Below, piece after piece: positions 17,410-24,334 of a stretch of DNA of 63,123 nucleotides. The translations under genes and the position numbers were made by a program. Origin of the DNA: Bacillus sp. ISL-34 (GTDB taxonomy: Bacteria; Bacillota; Bacilli; Bacillales; DSM-1321); contig NZ_JAGGQJ010000030.1 of the NCBI RefSeq assembly GCF_018613325.1, forward strand, positions 1 to 63,123, given 5' to 3'. The first letter of the stretch is position 1. Every line of letters begins with the position of its first letter. The notes under the pieces were generated by a model. That model searched no databases. It had not been told where the DNA came from and saw only the letters and a program-made list of their open reading frames with translations.

Positions 17410-17967
17410 TTAACTAGGTTCAATCAATCCATAGCGTCCATCTTTTCGACGGTACACTACGTTCGTTGTATTAGTATCCGCATTCGTGTAAACGAAGAAA
17501 CTGTGACCAAGCATATTCATTTGTAAAATCGCTTCTTCACTGTCCATCGGCTTTAAATCAAAGCGCTTATTGCGGACCACTTCAATATCATTATCGTCTT
17601 CGAATTCATCCACCACTTCGTCGACTTCCGTATTGAAGGCGAATGCATCTGGTGCAGTCGATAGATTGTTCCGGAACTTACGATTGACCTTCGTTTTATG
17701 TTTACGAATTTGGCGTTCAAGCTTATCATTGATCAAGTCAATGGCAGCATACATATCCGCATTTTCCTCTTCAGCACGAAGAACCAAATTCTGCATGGGA
17801 ATCGTCACTTCGACCTTTGATGTATTATTGTTCACTTTTAAATTCACTAACACATTTGCATCTGGTGTATTGTTAAAATATCGTTCTAACTTGCCAATTT
17901 TCTTTTCGACGTATTCTCGAATTGCTGGAGTTACCTCAATGTTTTCACCGCGTACGTTGTAATTCAT
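17410..17967 (-). CDS. hpf: Long-form ribosome hibernation promoting factor (YvyD/HPF)
   Basis: A 185-residue two-domain protein. The N-terminal domain (about 1-100, opening M-N-Y-N-V-R-G-E-N-I-E-V-T-P-A-I) is the HPF/RaiA fold that sits in the decoding centre. The C-terminal domain (about 125-185, K-P-M-D-S-E-E-A-I-L-Q-M-N-M-L-G-H-S-F-F-V-Y) dimerises ribosomes into 100S particles. In B. subtilis the gene is under stress sigma-B and sigma-H control; I did not assign such promoters here. The ATG has TAAGGAGG upstream. Location between secA and the fli cluster matches B. subtilis. Confidence 0.95.
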   Translation of the reverse strand: MNYNVRGENIEVTPAIREYVEKKIGKLERYFNNTPDANVLVNLKVNNNTSKVEVTIPMQNLVLRAEEENADMYAAIDLINDKLERQIRKHKTKVNRKFRNNLSTAPDAFAFNTEVDEVVDEFEDDNDIEVVRNKRFDLKPMDSEEAILQMNMLGHSFFVYTNADTNTTNVVYRRKDGRYGLIEPS

Positions 17968-18185
17968 AAAGTGAGTCCTCCTTAAATTAAGACTATACAG
18001 TTAGATTCTACAATACCCCTCCGGTTCCTTTTAGAAACACATCATGAAATATGTCGAAATAATGAAACAATTGTCGGAAGGTTTGGAAAGGGTTGATGTC
18101 TGCCCTAGCTTCATTATATCAAATGCTATGCTATAAAGAAAAAATTAAGCCTATATTATTTACAGAAAATTTAAAAATAATTAAC

Positions 18186-18213
18186 ATAAAAACCGTTTGG
18201 TATCCAAACGGTT
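18186..18213 (-). terminator. Terminator of the flaG-fliD-fliS-fliT operon
   Basis: AACCGTTTGG pairs with CCAAACGGTT around a three-base loop. The minus strand continues into TTTTT just after fliT. Confidence 0.85.
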
Positions 18214-18219
18214 GGGTAA

Positions 18220-18564
18220 TCAATTTCTTTTATCGTAGAACATGCCATCGACTGATAGACTTTCATATGGGTTCGTGTATTTATTAGATGATCGTTTCTT
18301 CTTATTTATTTCCTGGATATCCCGCTGTATCTCCTGCTTTTGGAGCTTCAGCAAGTGATCGACCTGTTGGTTAAGCAACAGTGCTGCACGGCCCAGCTGC
18401 TGCTCTTCGCCAGTAAAAGGCGGTTTGATTTGAGAAAGAAGTCCATCTCGCTGATCAATCAGCTTTGTGATCCTTTCTATTTTATCATCACGCTCTGTGA
18501 TCGTGTGATCTTCCAGGACGGCAAGCAATTCAGCAGTCAAATCATGAAAGGTTCTAATCACCAT
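18220..18564 (-). CDS. fliT: FliT-type flagellar chaperone
   Basis: A predicted 114-residue, mostly helical, charged protein. I assign it by position directly after fliS and by character; FliT sequences are poorly conserved. In B. subtilis FliT is the export chaperone of the filament cap FliD. The ATG at 18564 shares one base with the fliS stop (TAATG), so translation is coupled. The open frame continues upstream inside fliS, but only the coupled start makes sense. Helices near residues 1-25 and 65-95 could form the chaperone bundle. Confidence 0.8.
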   Translation of the reverse strand: MVIRTFHDLTAELLAVLEDHTITERDDKIERITKLIDQRDGLLSQIKPPFTGEEQQLGRAALLLNQQVDHLLKLQKQEIQRDIQEINKKKRSSNKYTNPYESLSVDGMFYDKRN

Positions 18565-18965
18565 TACACTTGACCGCTTTGGGTAAATTGTTTTTTCCGA
18601 TTGATCTGAATTACTTCCTTCCAAGTATTCCGGAACTCAGTAACAAGTCCCTCAACTTCTTCCAAGGCAGAAACATCATTTTTCATATTCGCTTCTATCA
18701 GGCGCCGGTTCATGAAATCATACAAACTCATCATATCTTTGGATACATCCGTATCCATATTCAGCGTCACCATCAATTCGCGGATAATATTTTGCGCCTT
18801 GATGATGTTCATATTCTTCGCTTCGATATTTCCTGCTTCAATGGCCTTCTTCCCAAGCATGATGAACTTCAAACAGCCATTATACAGCATTAATGTAAGC
18901 TCTCCCGGGGATGCTGTATTGACTGAATTTTGCTGATACGATTGATATGGATTATTTATCGCCAT
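18564..18965 (-). CDS. fliS: FliS, flagellin export chaperone
   Basis: A 133-residue helical-bundle protein. It opens with N-P-Y-Q-S-Y-Q-Q-N-S-V-N-T-A-S-P-G-E-L-T-L-M-L-Y (given in pieces), the conserved FliS N-terminus, followed by the G-C-L-K-F-I and L-Y-D-F-M-N-R-R-L-I-E-A-N segments. It binds the disordered C-terminus of flagellin in the cytoplasm and, in B. subtilis, also joins FliW in homeostatic control of Hag. ATG follows GGAAAGGA. It lies 24 bases after fliD. Confidence 0.95.
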   Translation of the reverse strand: MAINNPYQSYQQNSVNTASPGELTLMLYNGCLKFIMLGKKAIEAGNIEAKNMNIIKAQNIIRELMVTLNMDTDVSKDMMSLYDFMNRRLIEANMKNDVSALEEVEGLVTEFRNTWKEVIQINRKKQFTQSGQV

Positions 18966-18989
18966 ATTTAACTTCCTTTCCGACTTACC

Positions 18990-20501
18990 TTAACTAAAAT
19001 AAGAAGCTAACGATGCACTTTGGCTGTTTGCCTTTTGAATCGCTTTTTCCATCGCCGTGAACTGGTTGTAATAGCGCGATTCCAATTTCGTTAACTTTGC
19101 TTCAAATGTTGAAATCTTCTTATCTAGCCCATCAACCAATTTTCCGATTGTAAAATTGCTATTAACATATCCGGCCTTTCCGGCTTTTTCAGTAATCACT
19201 TTCATGGATGATTCTATATCATCCCTTAACCGGCGTGCGAGGCCTTTGTCGCTCTTTTCCGAACCATTGGCCATGAACATATCATAAATCGCATTGGGAT
19301 CCTCACTTATGGCTGCCCGGAGTTTGTCCTCATCAATCGTTAATTTACCGCCCTCCAAATAATTTTTGGTGGTGGTGATCCCCAAACTGCTGAGATTGTT
19401 TTTTCCCGTGATCCCATCCACCGAGGTGTATAGGGATGACCTCATTGTGGTCAGGAGGCTTTTTAATGTCGAATCGCTTTTTAATGTACCGCTCCTCGCT
19501 TTTTCTTCCCACAGCTTCACTTCATCCTCTGTCATCGCCTTCTTTTGCTCGGTTGTAAGCGGGGTAAAGGAGCGATATTTCGCTTCACCCGTTTTATCTT
19601 GAACCTTTTTAATGACTTCATTGTATTTATTCACAAACTGTGTGATCGTGTCCAAGATGGCATCCACATCAGCTGTTGAAGAGAAAGTGACTGTATCCGT
19701 CGTTTTTTGCTTTACCGTTATTTCCGCTCCATTAATCTGAAACGTATTCGAAGGCCTCGAAATTTCCAGTCCATTATAAACAATGGATGCATTTTCCCCT
19801 TTTGTGCCGCCAGTTCCTTCATTGTTACTGCCTATTTTTAACGTATTGAAAAAATCTCCGGTGCCACCCAATTCAATCTCAGGCCGATCTTTAACATCAC
19901 CGGTATTTTTAGCAGTGATGGAAAACTGCTTGGACGTTTCATCGAAAAATAGAGTCACTCCCGAGTTAGCATTAATTTTATTTATGACACTCTCTAACGT
20001 ATCGTCCGCATTAAGGGTAAGCGTATACGGTTTTTCCACTGTTACTCCATCTTTTACTTCCGTATCAAAACCGCCATCTTTATTGATGGCCAGTATCGTA
20101 ATATCTTGAGGTGTCGTGATTCCCAATTCCGATAATTTCTTTTTAGGGTCAGTAACAGCTGATTTCTCCGTACTTGTCATGGTTGCTGCTTTGGCCAGTC
20201 CATTCACTTGTATATTCCCTGAAAAATCACTGGTCGAATTCACATTTCTCACTGATACAGCATCTGGATTCGATACCGTCACCTTCTTTTTAATAAAGGA
20301 AGACTGCTTCCCGATTCCATCACGAATGAGCGTATCCAATTCAGATAAAGCCGTATTTATCGAACGGTAATCATCCCGCTGCCACTCGGAATACTGCTTT
20401 TTCTGTGTTAATTTATCCAATGGCACCCGTTCTGCCTGCATCATGCTTTTAACTAGTTCATCAATGTCCATCCCGCTTGCTAAACCACTGATTCGTACCA
20501 A
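18990..20501 (-). CDS. fliD: FliD, flagellar filament cap protein (HAP2)
   Basis: A 503-residue secreted cap protein. The N-terminal R-I-S-G-L-A-S-G-M-D-I-D-E-L-V segment and FliD_N domain (about 1-105) are followed by the variable domain and FliD_C (about 240-490), ending in coiled-coil-prone residues. Five copies cap the growing filament and fold flagellin subunits. Translation starts at a TTG (20501) with GGGTGATC upstream; no ATG is available nearby. It lies 14 bases after flaG in the sigma-D-type operon. Confidence 0.95.
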   Translation of the reverse strand: MVRISGLASGMDIDELVKSMMQAERVPLDKLTQKKQYSEWQRDDYRSINTALSELDTLIRDGIGKQSSFIKKKVTVSNPDAVSVRNVNSTSDFSGNIQVNGLAKAATMTSTEKSAVTDPKKKLSELGITTPQDITILAINKDGGFDTEVKDGVTVEKPYTLTLNADDTLESVINKINANSGVTLFFDETSKQFSITAKNTGDVKDRPEIELGGTGDFFNTLKIGSNNEGTGGTKGENASIVYNGLEISRPSNTFQINGAEITVKQKTTDTVTFSSTADVDAILDTITQFVNKYNEVIKKVQDKTGEAKYRSFTPLTTEQKKAMTEDEVKLWEEKARSGTLKSDSTLKSLLTTMRSSLYTSVDGITGKNNLSSLGITTTKNYLEGGKLTIDEDKLRAAISEDPNAIYDMFMANGSEKSDKGLARRLRDDIESSMKVITEKAGKAGYVNSNFTIGKLVDGLDKKISTFEAKLTKLESRYYNQFTAMEKAIQKANSQSASLASYFS

Positions 20502-20515
20502 AATTGATCACCCGC

Positions 20516-20878
20516 TTATATTTTTTCATCCACCATTATGCCGACAAATTCCGTCATTGCCGCATAAAAATCCAATAACTTCTTCGGAGGAATTTCCCTG
20601 ATCGTCTCATCCGTCACGTCATCCACTACCTTGACATAGTACTCATTCAGCTTCTCGTGATATTCAAAACGAATGGCCGTATGTGTCGGATTCAGGAGGG
20701 TATTCAAACTCTCCACCATTTCCTGCACCTCTTCTTTTGAAGGCTCTTCAGTAGATTCCACACTTTGTTCCGAATAGGCAAGCGTATTCATTTCCCGCTG
20801 ATAATATGAACTGATTCCCTCCGAGATTGCTGTTCTAAGTTGTGAGGAAAGAATATTCGTGGACAAACTCTCCAGCAT
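20516..20878 (-). CDS. flaG: FlaG-family flagellar protein (YvyC)
   Basis: A 120-residue protein. The conserved FlaG domain spans about 50-120 (L-N-T-L-L-N-P-T-H-T-A-I-R-F-E-Y-H and the closing I-R-E-I-P-P-K-K-L-L-D-F-Y-A-A-M). Family members affect filament length and lie beside fliD. The first 50 residues are variable. First gene of the flaG-fliD-fliS-fliT operon, with a good sigma-D-type promoter about 40 bases upstream. Confidence 0.93.
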   Translation of the reverse strand: MLESLSTNILSSQLRTAISEGISSYYQREMNTLAYSEQSVESTEEPSKEEVQEMVESLNTLLNPTHTAIRFEYHEKLNEYYVKVVDDVTDETIREIPPKKLLDFYAAMTEFVGIMVDEKI

Positions 20879-20912
20879 CTAAATAGCCCCCAATATGATG
20901 TCTTTACTTTTT

Positions 20913-20939
20913 ATATCGGTAATTAAAGTTTTATATTTA
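20913..20939 (-). promoter_or_regulatory. Sigma-D promoter of flaG-fliDST
   Basis: On the minus strand TAAA (20939-20936), a 15-base spacer, then ACCGATAT (20920-20913). This matches the sigma-D consensus TAAA-N15-GCCGATAT at 11 of 12 positions. Confidence 0.85.
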
Positions 20940-21014
20940 GTAAAGCTTTGATTTTGGTTTAAACTGCAGACTATCATGAATGATCTTTGTCTATAATAGA
21001 GATTCTACTAAATA

Positions 21015-21036
21015 ACTCCAGAAGAATATCTGGAGT
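21015..21036. repeat. 8-bp inverted repeat beside the palindromic element
   Basis: ACTCCAGA and TCTGGAGT flank six bases. There is no T run, so it is unlikely to be a terminator. It directly adjoins the larger palindromic repeat. Confidence 0.6.
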
Positions 21037-21038
21037 CT

Positions 21039-21170
21039 AGTTGATTTCCACTCCAGGCACTCGCTTTCCGCGGGCGGTCCGTGAGCCTCCTCGGCGCCAT
21101 TGCGCCTGCGGGGTCTCCCTTGGACACGTATCTCCCGCAGGAGTCTCGCACCCTCCGTTCCAATCAACTT
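21039..21170. repeat. GC-rich dispersed palindromic repeat with AGTTGATT ends
   Basis: A roughly 130-bp element with inverted termini: AGTTGATTTCC at the left and the inverse of AGTTGATTGGAACGG at the right. Its interior is GC-rich with several short inverted pieces (CGCGGGCGG, GGCGCCATTGCGCC, CTCCCGCAGGAG). Composition differs sharply from the AT-rich surroundings. I recognise the core as a repeat common in intergenic regions of Bacillus-type genomes; copy number here cannot be tested. A long frame across it is treated as an artefact. Confidence 0.7.
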
Positions 21171-21264
21171 TTGTTTTAACATTTAGATAGAGCTCCTTTA
21201 CCTACACTATTTTGAACAGATTTCCCTCGAATCTTAATGAAGTCTACAGAAAGAAAACGGATAA

Positions 21265-21492
21265 GTGCAAGCATGTATTGCTAATTCCGCACATGCGAAA
21301 GCCAGTGGGAATAAGCGGAAAGTTGGAGAATCTGAAGCCGTTTTAGCAAATGCAGCTTACAAAACACCAGCCCCAGCCATTACAAACTCCCATTACGGCA
21401 AAGAAATCATACCGGCTTTACCCTATATACGTCCTCGAACAAAAGAAGGATTCTTCCGAAAGCATTATGTGTATGTTGAACATCTCTATTGA
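21265..21492 (+). pseudogene. IS1182-type transposase relic
   Basis: The translation contains V-L-A-N-A-A-Y-K-T-P-A, then I-P-A-L-P-Y-I-R-P-R-T-K-E-G-F-F-R-K-H and V-Y-V. This resembles the catalytic-core stretch of IS1182-family transposases (x-D-A-A-Y-K-T-P-A...x-P-Y-x-R-P-x-T-K-E-G-F-F-K-K). The aspartate expected before A-A-Y is Asn here, the N-terminal and C-terminal parts of the enzyme are missing, and a stop follows the Y-V-Y region. I see no terminal inverted repeats. It is a dead fragment inserted between flaG and hag. Confidence 0.65.
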
Positions 21493-21511
21493 TTCATCAA
21501 ATCCTGAAAAA

Positions 21512-21552
21512 TAAAAAAGGTGTCGGAATGAGACCACTCCGACACCTTTTTG
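21512..21552 (-). terminator. Terminator of the hag transcription unit
   Basis: AAAAAGGTGTCGGA pairs with TCCGACACCTTTTT, with a T run on the minus strand. It lies downstream of the orphan flagellin 3' exon, so the hag transcript should include the intron-like element and that exon. Confidence 0.85.
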
Positions 21553-21614
21553 TCTACCAACTGAAGACTCAATAAAAATATCTTGAGTCTTTCTTGAATG
21601 AAACCAAGTAAAGA

Positions 21615-21664
21615 TTAACGTAATAATTGAAGAACACCTTGTGGTTGTTGGTTCGCTTGCTTTG
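21615..21664 (-). pseudogene. Orphan flagellin 3' exon after the group I intron
   Basis: The minus strand encodes (x)-K-Q-A-N-Q-Q-P-Q-G-V-L-Q-L-L-R-stop, the universal C-terminus of Bacillus flagellins. It repeats the end of the hag gene 320 bases upstream. The codons differ: the Leu and final Arg codons are CTT, TTA, TTA, CGT here against TTA, CTT, CTA, AGG in hag. So it is not a fresh duplication. It has no start codon or ribosome site of its own. If the intron ends at the G at 21665, the exon begins with two bases of a split codon followed by 15 sense codons and a stop. Confidence 0.8.
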
Positions 21665-21984
21665 CGACTATGTCTTTCGATCATAGAATAGACTATATCT
21701 TCACCCTTACTTTATAAGGGGCTGGGCACTTCGAATGGCTATCGCCACCCTACGGATTTCATTGTCATAGCTTTCGCCTTAGACTGTATATCCTAGTCGT
21801 TGAACCTTCTCCAGAGTTTCCTCAAAGGAGCTTGGCTGCTGATTATCCATTATGTCATCTCCATCATTTTCAGACCATCACGCTTACCGTTTCCAGTTAC
21901 GTTGTGGTTGATGTAGCTTTAGGAAGTTCCAGCAATTCACCCAGTCATAATTTTATCCATTACTGGATAAAACGCCCTTCAAAT
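21665..21984 (-). ncRNA. Group I intron (IA-like) directly downstream of hag
   Basis: Read on the minus strand, all core elements occur in order. P is GAATTGCTGGAACTTCC (21938-21922), Q is AATCAGCAGCCAAGCT (21844-21829), R is GTTCAACGACTA (21805-21794) and S is AAGATATAGTC (21701-21691). Pairings: P3 GACTG/CAGTC, P4 TGCTG/CAGCA, P6 CTCC/GGAG enclosing a GAAA tetraloop, P7 GACTA/TAGTC, a P5 extension ACTG-GAAA-CGGT, and a P2 hairpin of nine pairs (21951-21972). TTTGAAGGGCG (21983-21973) is the candidate guide sequence. The intron is about 320 bases without an endonuclease gene. The 3' end is probably the G at 21665; the 5' splice site is not resolved and may lie inside the last codons of hag. 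Confidence 0.9.
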
Positions 21985-22890
21985 TTACCTTAGAAGTTGT
22001 AAAACCCCTTGAGGTGCTGAATTTGCTTGAGCTAACATTGCTTGAGATGCTTGCGCCAAGATAGAGTTTTTAGTTTGCTCCATCATTGTTTTAGCCATAT
22101 CTGTATCACGGACACGTGATTCAGCAGCTGTCAGGTTTTCAGAAGAAGTACCTAAGTTGTTGATCGTATGCTCTAAACGGTTTTGGTTAGCACCTAATTT
22201 AGAACGTTCAGCAGACACTTTATCGATCGCTGATTGGATTTTCGTGATAGCTCCTGATGCATTAGCAGCACTAGAAACATCAAGTCCAGCTTCAGTAGCG
22301 GTAGAGTTAGTACCATCACTTACGCCATTGGCAGTCGTAAATCCTGGATCAGCAGCAGTACCAGTCAATCCAAGAGCAGCTGCACGCATATCAGCAATTT
22401 CAAGTGTTAGACTTTGGTTTTCGTTTGCACCGATTTGGAATTGAAGGCCAGTTCCTGCGGTAGCTGTATCTTTAGAACCATTTAATAACTTTTGAGTATT
22501 GAATTCGGTGGTATTACCAATACGGTTGATTTCAGATGTTAATGAATTCATTTCTTTTTGGATTTCACCACGATCAGTTGATGTATTAGTATCCGTTGCT
22601 GCTTGTGTAGCAAGTTCACGCATACGTTGAAGGATGTCAGTCGTTTCGTTCAATGCACCTTCAGCCGTTTGAATCAATGAGATGGCATCTTGTGAGTTAC
22701 GGGAAGCTTGGTCCAATCCGCGGATTTGCCCACGCATTTTTTCAGAGATTGCAAGCCCGGCTGCGTCATCCCCTGCACGGTTGATGCGCATGCCTGAAGC
22801 TAGTTTTTCCATTGATTTGGATTGTGCATTCGTTGCACTTGATAATTGACGGTGCGTGTTTAGAGCTGAGATATTGTGATTGATAATCAT
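21985..22890 (-). CDS. hag: Flagellin
   Basis: A 301-residue flagellin. The conserved N-terminal D0/D1 region (M-I-I-N-H-N-I-S-A-L-N-T-H-R-Q-L and S-G-M-R-I-N-R-A-G-D-D-A-A-G-L-A) and the C-terminal D1/D0 region (T-M-M-E-Q-T-K-N-S-I-L-A-Q-A-S-Q-A-M, then P-Q-G-V-L-Q-L-L-R) are intact. A short variable middle lies at about 150-215. The protein is complete in itself, yet a group I intron begins at or just before its stop codon, with a second copy of the C-terminus beyond. Expression should depend on sigma-D, and the leader carries a CsrA hairpin and a GGA in the ribosome site. Confidence 0.96.
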   Translation of the reverse strand: MIINHNISALNTHRQLSSATNAQSKSMEKLASGMRINRAGDDAAGLAISEKMRGQIRGLDQASRNSQDAISLIQTAEGALNETTDILQRMRELATQAATDTNTSTDRGEIQKEMNSLTSEINRIGNTTEFNTQKLLNGSKDTATAGTGLQFQIGANENQSLTLEIADMRAAALGLTGTAADPGFTTANGVSDGTNSTATEAGLDVSSAANASGAITKIQSAIDKVSAERSKLGANQNRLEHTINNLGTSSENLTAAESRVRDTDMAKTMMEQTKNSILAQASQAMLAQANSAPQGVLQLLR

Positions 22891-22916
22891 TTATGTTTCC
22901 TCCTTGAGTTTAAGGT

Positions 22917-22931
22917 CCCACGTCCATGTGG
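22917..22931 (-). promoter_or_regulatory. CsrA-binding hairpin in the hag leader
   Basis: On the minus strand CCACATGGACGTGGG forms a four-pair stem presenting GGA in the loop. It contains ACATGGACGT, matching the CsrA consensus ACANGGANGU. A second GGA lies in the ribosome site (AAGGAGGA, 22898-22907). This is the two-site arrangement known from B. subtilis hag, where CsrA blocks translation until FliW removes it. Confidence 0.8.
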
Positions 22932-22939
22932 TTTTTTAC

Positions 22940-22981
22940 GATGGGCAGTGAATAAGTCGGCCGCCTATTTCACTGTCCATC
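22940..22981 (-). promoter_or_regulatory. Large stem-loop in the hag 5' untranslated region
   Basis: GATGGACAGTGAA pairs with TTCACTGCCCATC (one mismatch), with GC-rich sequence between. It starts about 13 bases after the sigma-D -10 element, so it would form at the very 5' end of the mRNA. It may stabilise the message; that role is inference. Confidence 0.7.
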
Positions 22982-22993
22982 GTTGTATATGTA

Positions 22994-23020
22994 ATATCGA
23001 CCTGCTTGGAAACATATTTA
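22994..23020 (-). promoter_or_regulatory. Sigma-D promoter of hag
   Basis: On the minus strand TAAA (23020-23017), a 15-base spacer, and GTCGATAT (23001-22994). It matches TAAA-N15-GCCGATAT at 11 of 12 positions and lies just past the csrA stop. Confidence 0.88.
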
Positions 23021-23026
23021 GCGTTT

Positions 23027-23260
23027 TTAAGATTTTTTCTTGAAATACTCATTTATGTTTTCCAGAAAATTGGTTTCTGTTTTAGAGGCTTTTCTATTTT
23101 CCTGCTGGATGGACAGGTAGATTTCCTTCCTATGGATATCGACGTTTTTAGGGGCATTGATCCCCAGTTTGATCTGTTCCCCCTCAACGGACAGGATGGT
23201 AATTTCGATATCATCGCCAATCATGATCGCTTCATTTGGTTTCCTGGTCAATACGAGCAT
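23027..23260 (-). CDS. csrA: CsrA, translational regulator
   Basis: A 77-residue RNA-binding dimer. [20 protein letters not shown] and the R44-type positively charged strand ([13 protein letters not shown]) are typical. The C-terminal extension (about 55-77) is common in Gram-positive CsrA and is where FliW binds. I start at the second of two adjacent ATGs (23260), giving the canonical M-L-V-L-T-R; the first (23263) overlaps the fliW stop. CsrA represses hag translation. Confidence 0.95.
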   Translation of the reverse strand: MLVLTRKPNEAIMIGDDIEITILSVEGEQIKLGINAPKNVDIHRKEIYLSIQQENRKASKTETNFLENINEYFKKKS

Positions 23261-23703
23261 CATTTCCCCTCCTGTTCGGCTGGAGGTTCAAACAGTCTGT
23301 GCTTTGTACGGTATTCACTAGCGTTCATGATGTATTGCTTTCCGACTTTTTTTGGGCCATTTATGATGATCGGAGCCTGAAGATTCGCCGTCGTTTCATT
23401 GAAAGGGTCCTGGATCGTTAAGATGACGAAAGTGATGACTTCCAGTTCCGTTTCTATTTGTAAAGAAGATAACACCTCATCCGTAAGCTTCACTTCGTAA
23501 TCATGAAACACTTCAAAAGGATCCGTCACAATGAAGGCCAGCTCTTTTGTTTCTGTCGATTGCAGGACGAAAAATGGCGTGTCATCCAAAGCTAGCAAGC
23601 AAAACTGTTTTTCTTCCAAAAATCCTGGTATCCCGCTTTCAAATACATAAATCTCTTTCTCTTCCAATTCAAGTTCGCCATGAAATTTCGTTTGTAGAAT
23701 CAT
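23260..23703 (-). CDS. fliW: FliW, flagellar assembly factor and CsrA antagonist
   Basis: A 147-residue protein with the conserved opening [23 protein letters not shown], and [11 protein letters not shown] segments. FliW binds either flagellin or CsrA. When flagellin is exported, freed FliW sequesters CsrA and hag translation resumes. The stop codon overlaps the csrA start, so the two are coupled. Confidence 0.95.
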   Translation of the reverse strand: MILQTKFHGELELEEKEIYVFESGIPGFLEEKQFCLLALDDTPFFVLQSTETKELAFIVTDPFEVFHDYEVKLTDEVLSSLQIETELEVITFVILTIQDPFNETTANLQAPIIINGPKKVGKQYIMNASEYRTKHRLFEPPAEQEGK

Positions 23704-23714
23704 CTATGTTTTCA

Positions 23715-24290
23715 CTACCTTATTTCATCTGGAAATAGATTGATGAAATCTATATCCAGAGCATTTTTTTGTAGAATTTCCACATCCACACTTCCTGGAG
23801 TGTATGTATGGTTCAGTCTATTGATTTGAGCATCAATGATCGGTTTTTGGGCGGTTGCTTCAATCTTCACTTGAGCTGGCTGGTAGTCAAGCTTCACGCT
23901 GAAATGAGAGGGAATCCAGCCGAGATTGAATTGCTTCTCAGGTCCTTTGCTGTTTTGCCTGGCCTGATCAGCAAGTGGATTACCGACTTTTTCAATATGC
24001 CTTAGCTCAGTTCCCTGCTGGGCACGTCTTGCCATACCCGCCAGCCAATCTTGATATCCCTGCTGCGCAAATTCATCGACTCTTCTTGAGAGGCTTTTCA
24101 AATCCATGTCTTCCCTTGCCTTTGACTGATCGATCGTCAGCTTGCCTGGGGTCGTTTGAATCTCCAGTATGGCATGCGGCTGTTCGATTGATTGGACCGC
24201 CGCCTTCTGTTCGATTTGCTGTACAGGCTGCTCTATATTCAATCCAATCTTCATTGGGGTGGATTGCAATCTAATTTGTGGAATCTGCAT
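23715..24290 (-). CDS. yviE: YviE/DUF6470-family protein of the flagellar operon
   Basis: A 191-residue protein of unknown function, found in the same place (flgL-yviE-fliW-csrA) in B. subtilis. It begins M-Q-I-P-Q-I-R-L-Q-S-T-P-M-K-I-G-L and has no membrane span or signal. Several in-frame starts exist (GTG 24299, ATG 24293, ATG 24290); the last gives the best spacing from GGAG. It ends 12 bases before fliW. Confidence 0.85.
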   Translation of the reverse strand: MQIPQIRLQSTPMKIGLNIEQPVQQIEQKAAVQSIEQPHAILEIQTTPGKLTIDQSKAREDMDLKSLSRRVDEFAQQGYQDWLAGMARRAQQGTELRHIEKVGNPLADQARQNSKGPEKQFNLGWIPSHFSVKLDYQPAQVKIEATAQKPIIDAQINRLNHTYTPGSVDVEILQKNALDIDFINLFPDEIR

Positions 24291-24334
24291 CATCAACACT
24301 CCTTATAGAAAAAAGCTATCCATTTAAGAATAGC

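Noticed and set aside
20991..21182. 63-codon minus-strand frame across the GC-rich palindromic repeat
   Set aside because: It is produced by the repeat's composition, has no ribosome site and no protein-like pattern.
21418..21684. 88-codon minus-strand frame overlapping the orphan flagellin exon
   Set aside because: It reads the exon in a different frame, while the flagellin frame gives the conserved C-terminus; it also crosses the intron 3' end.
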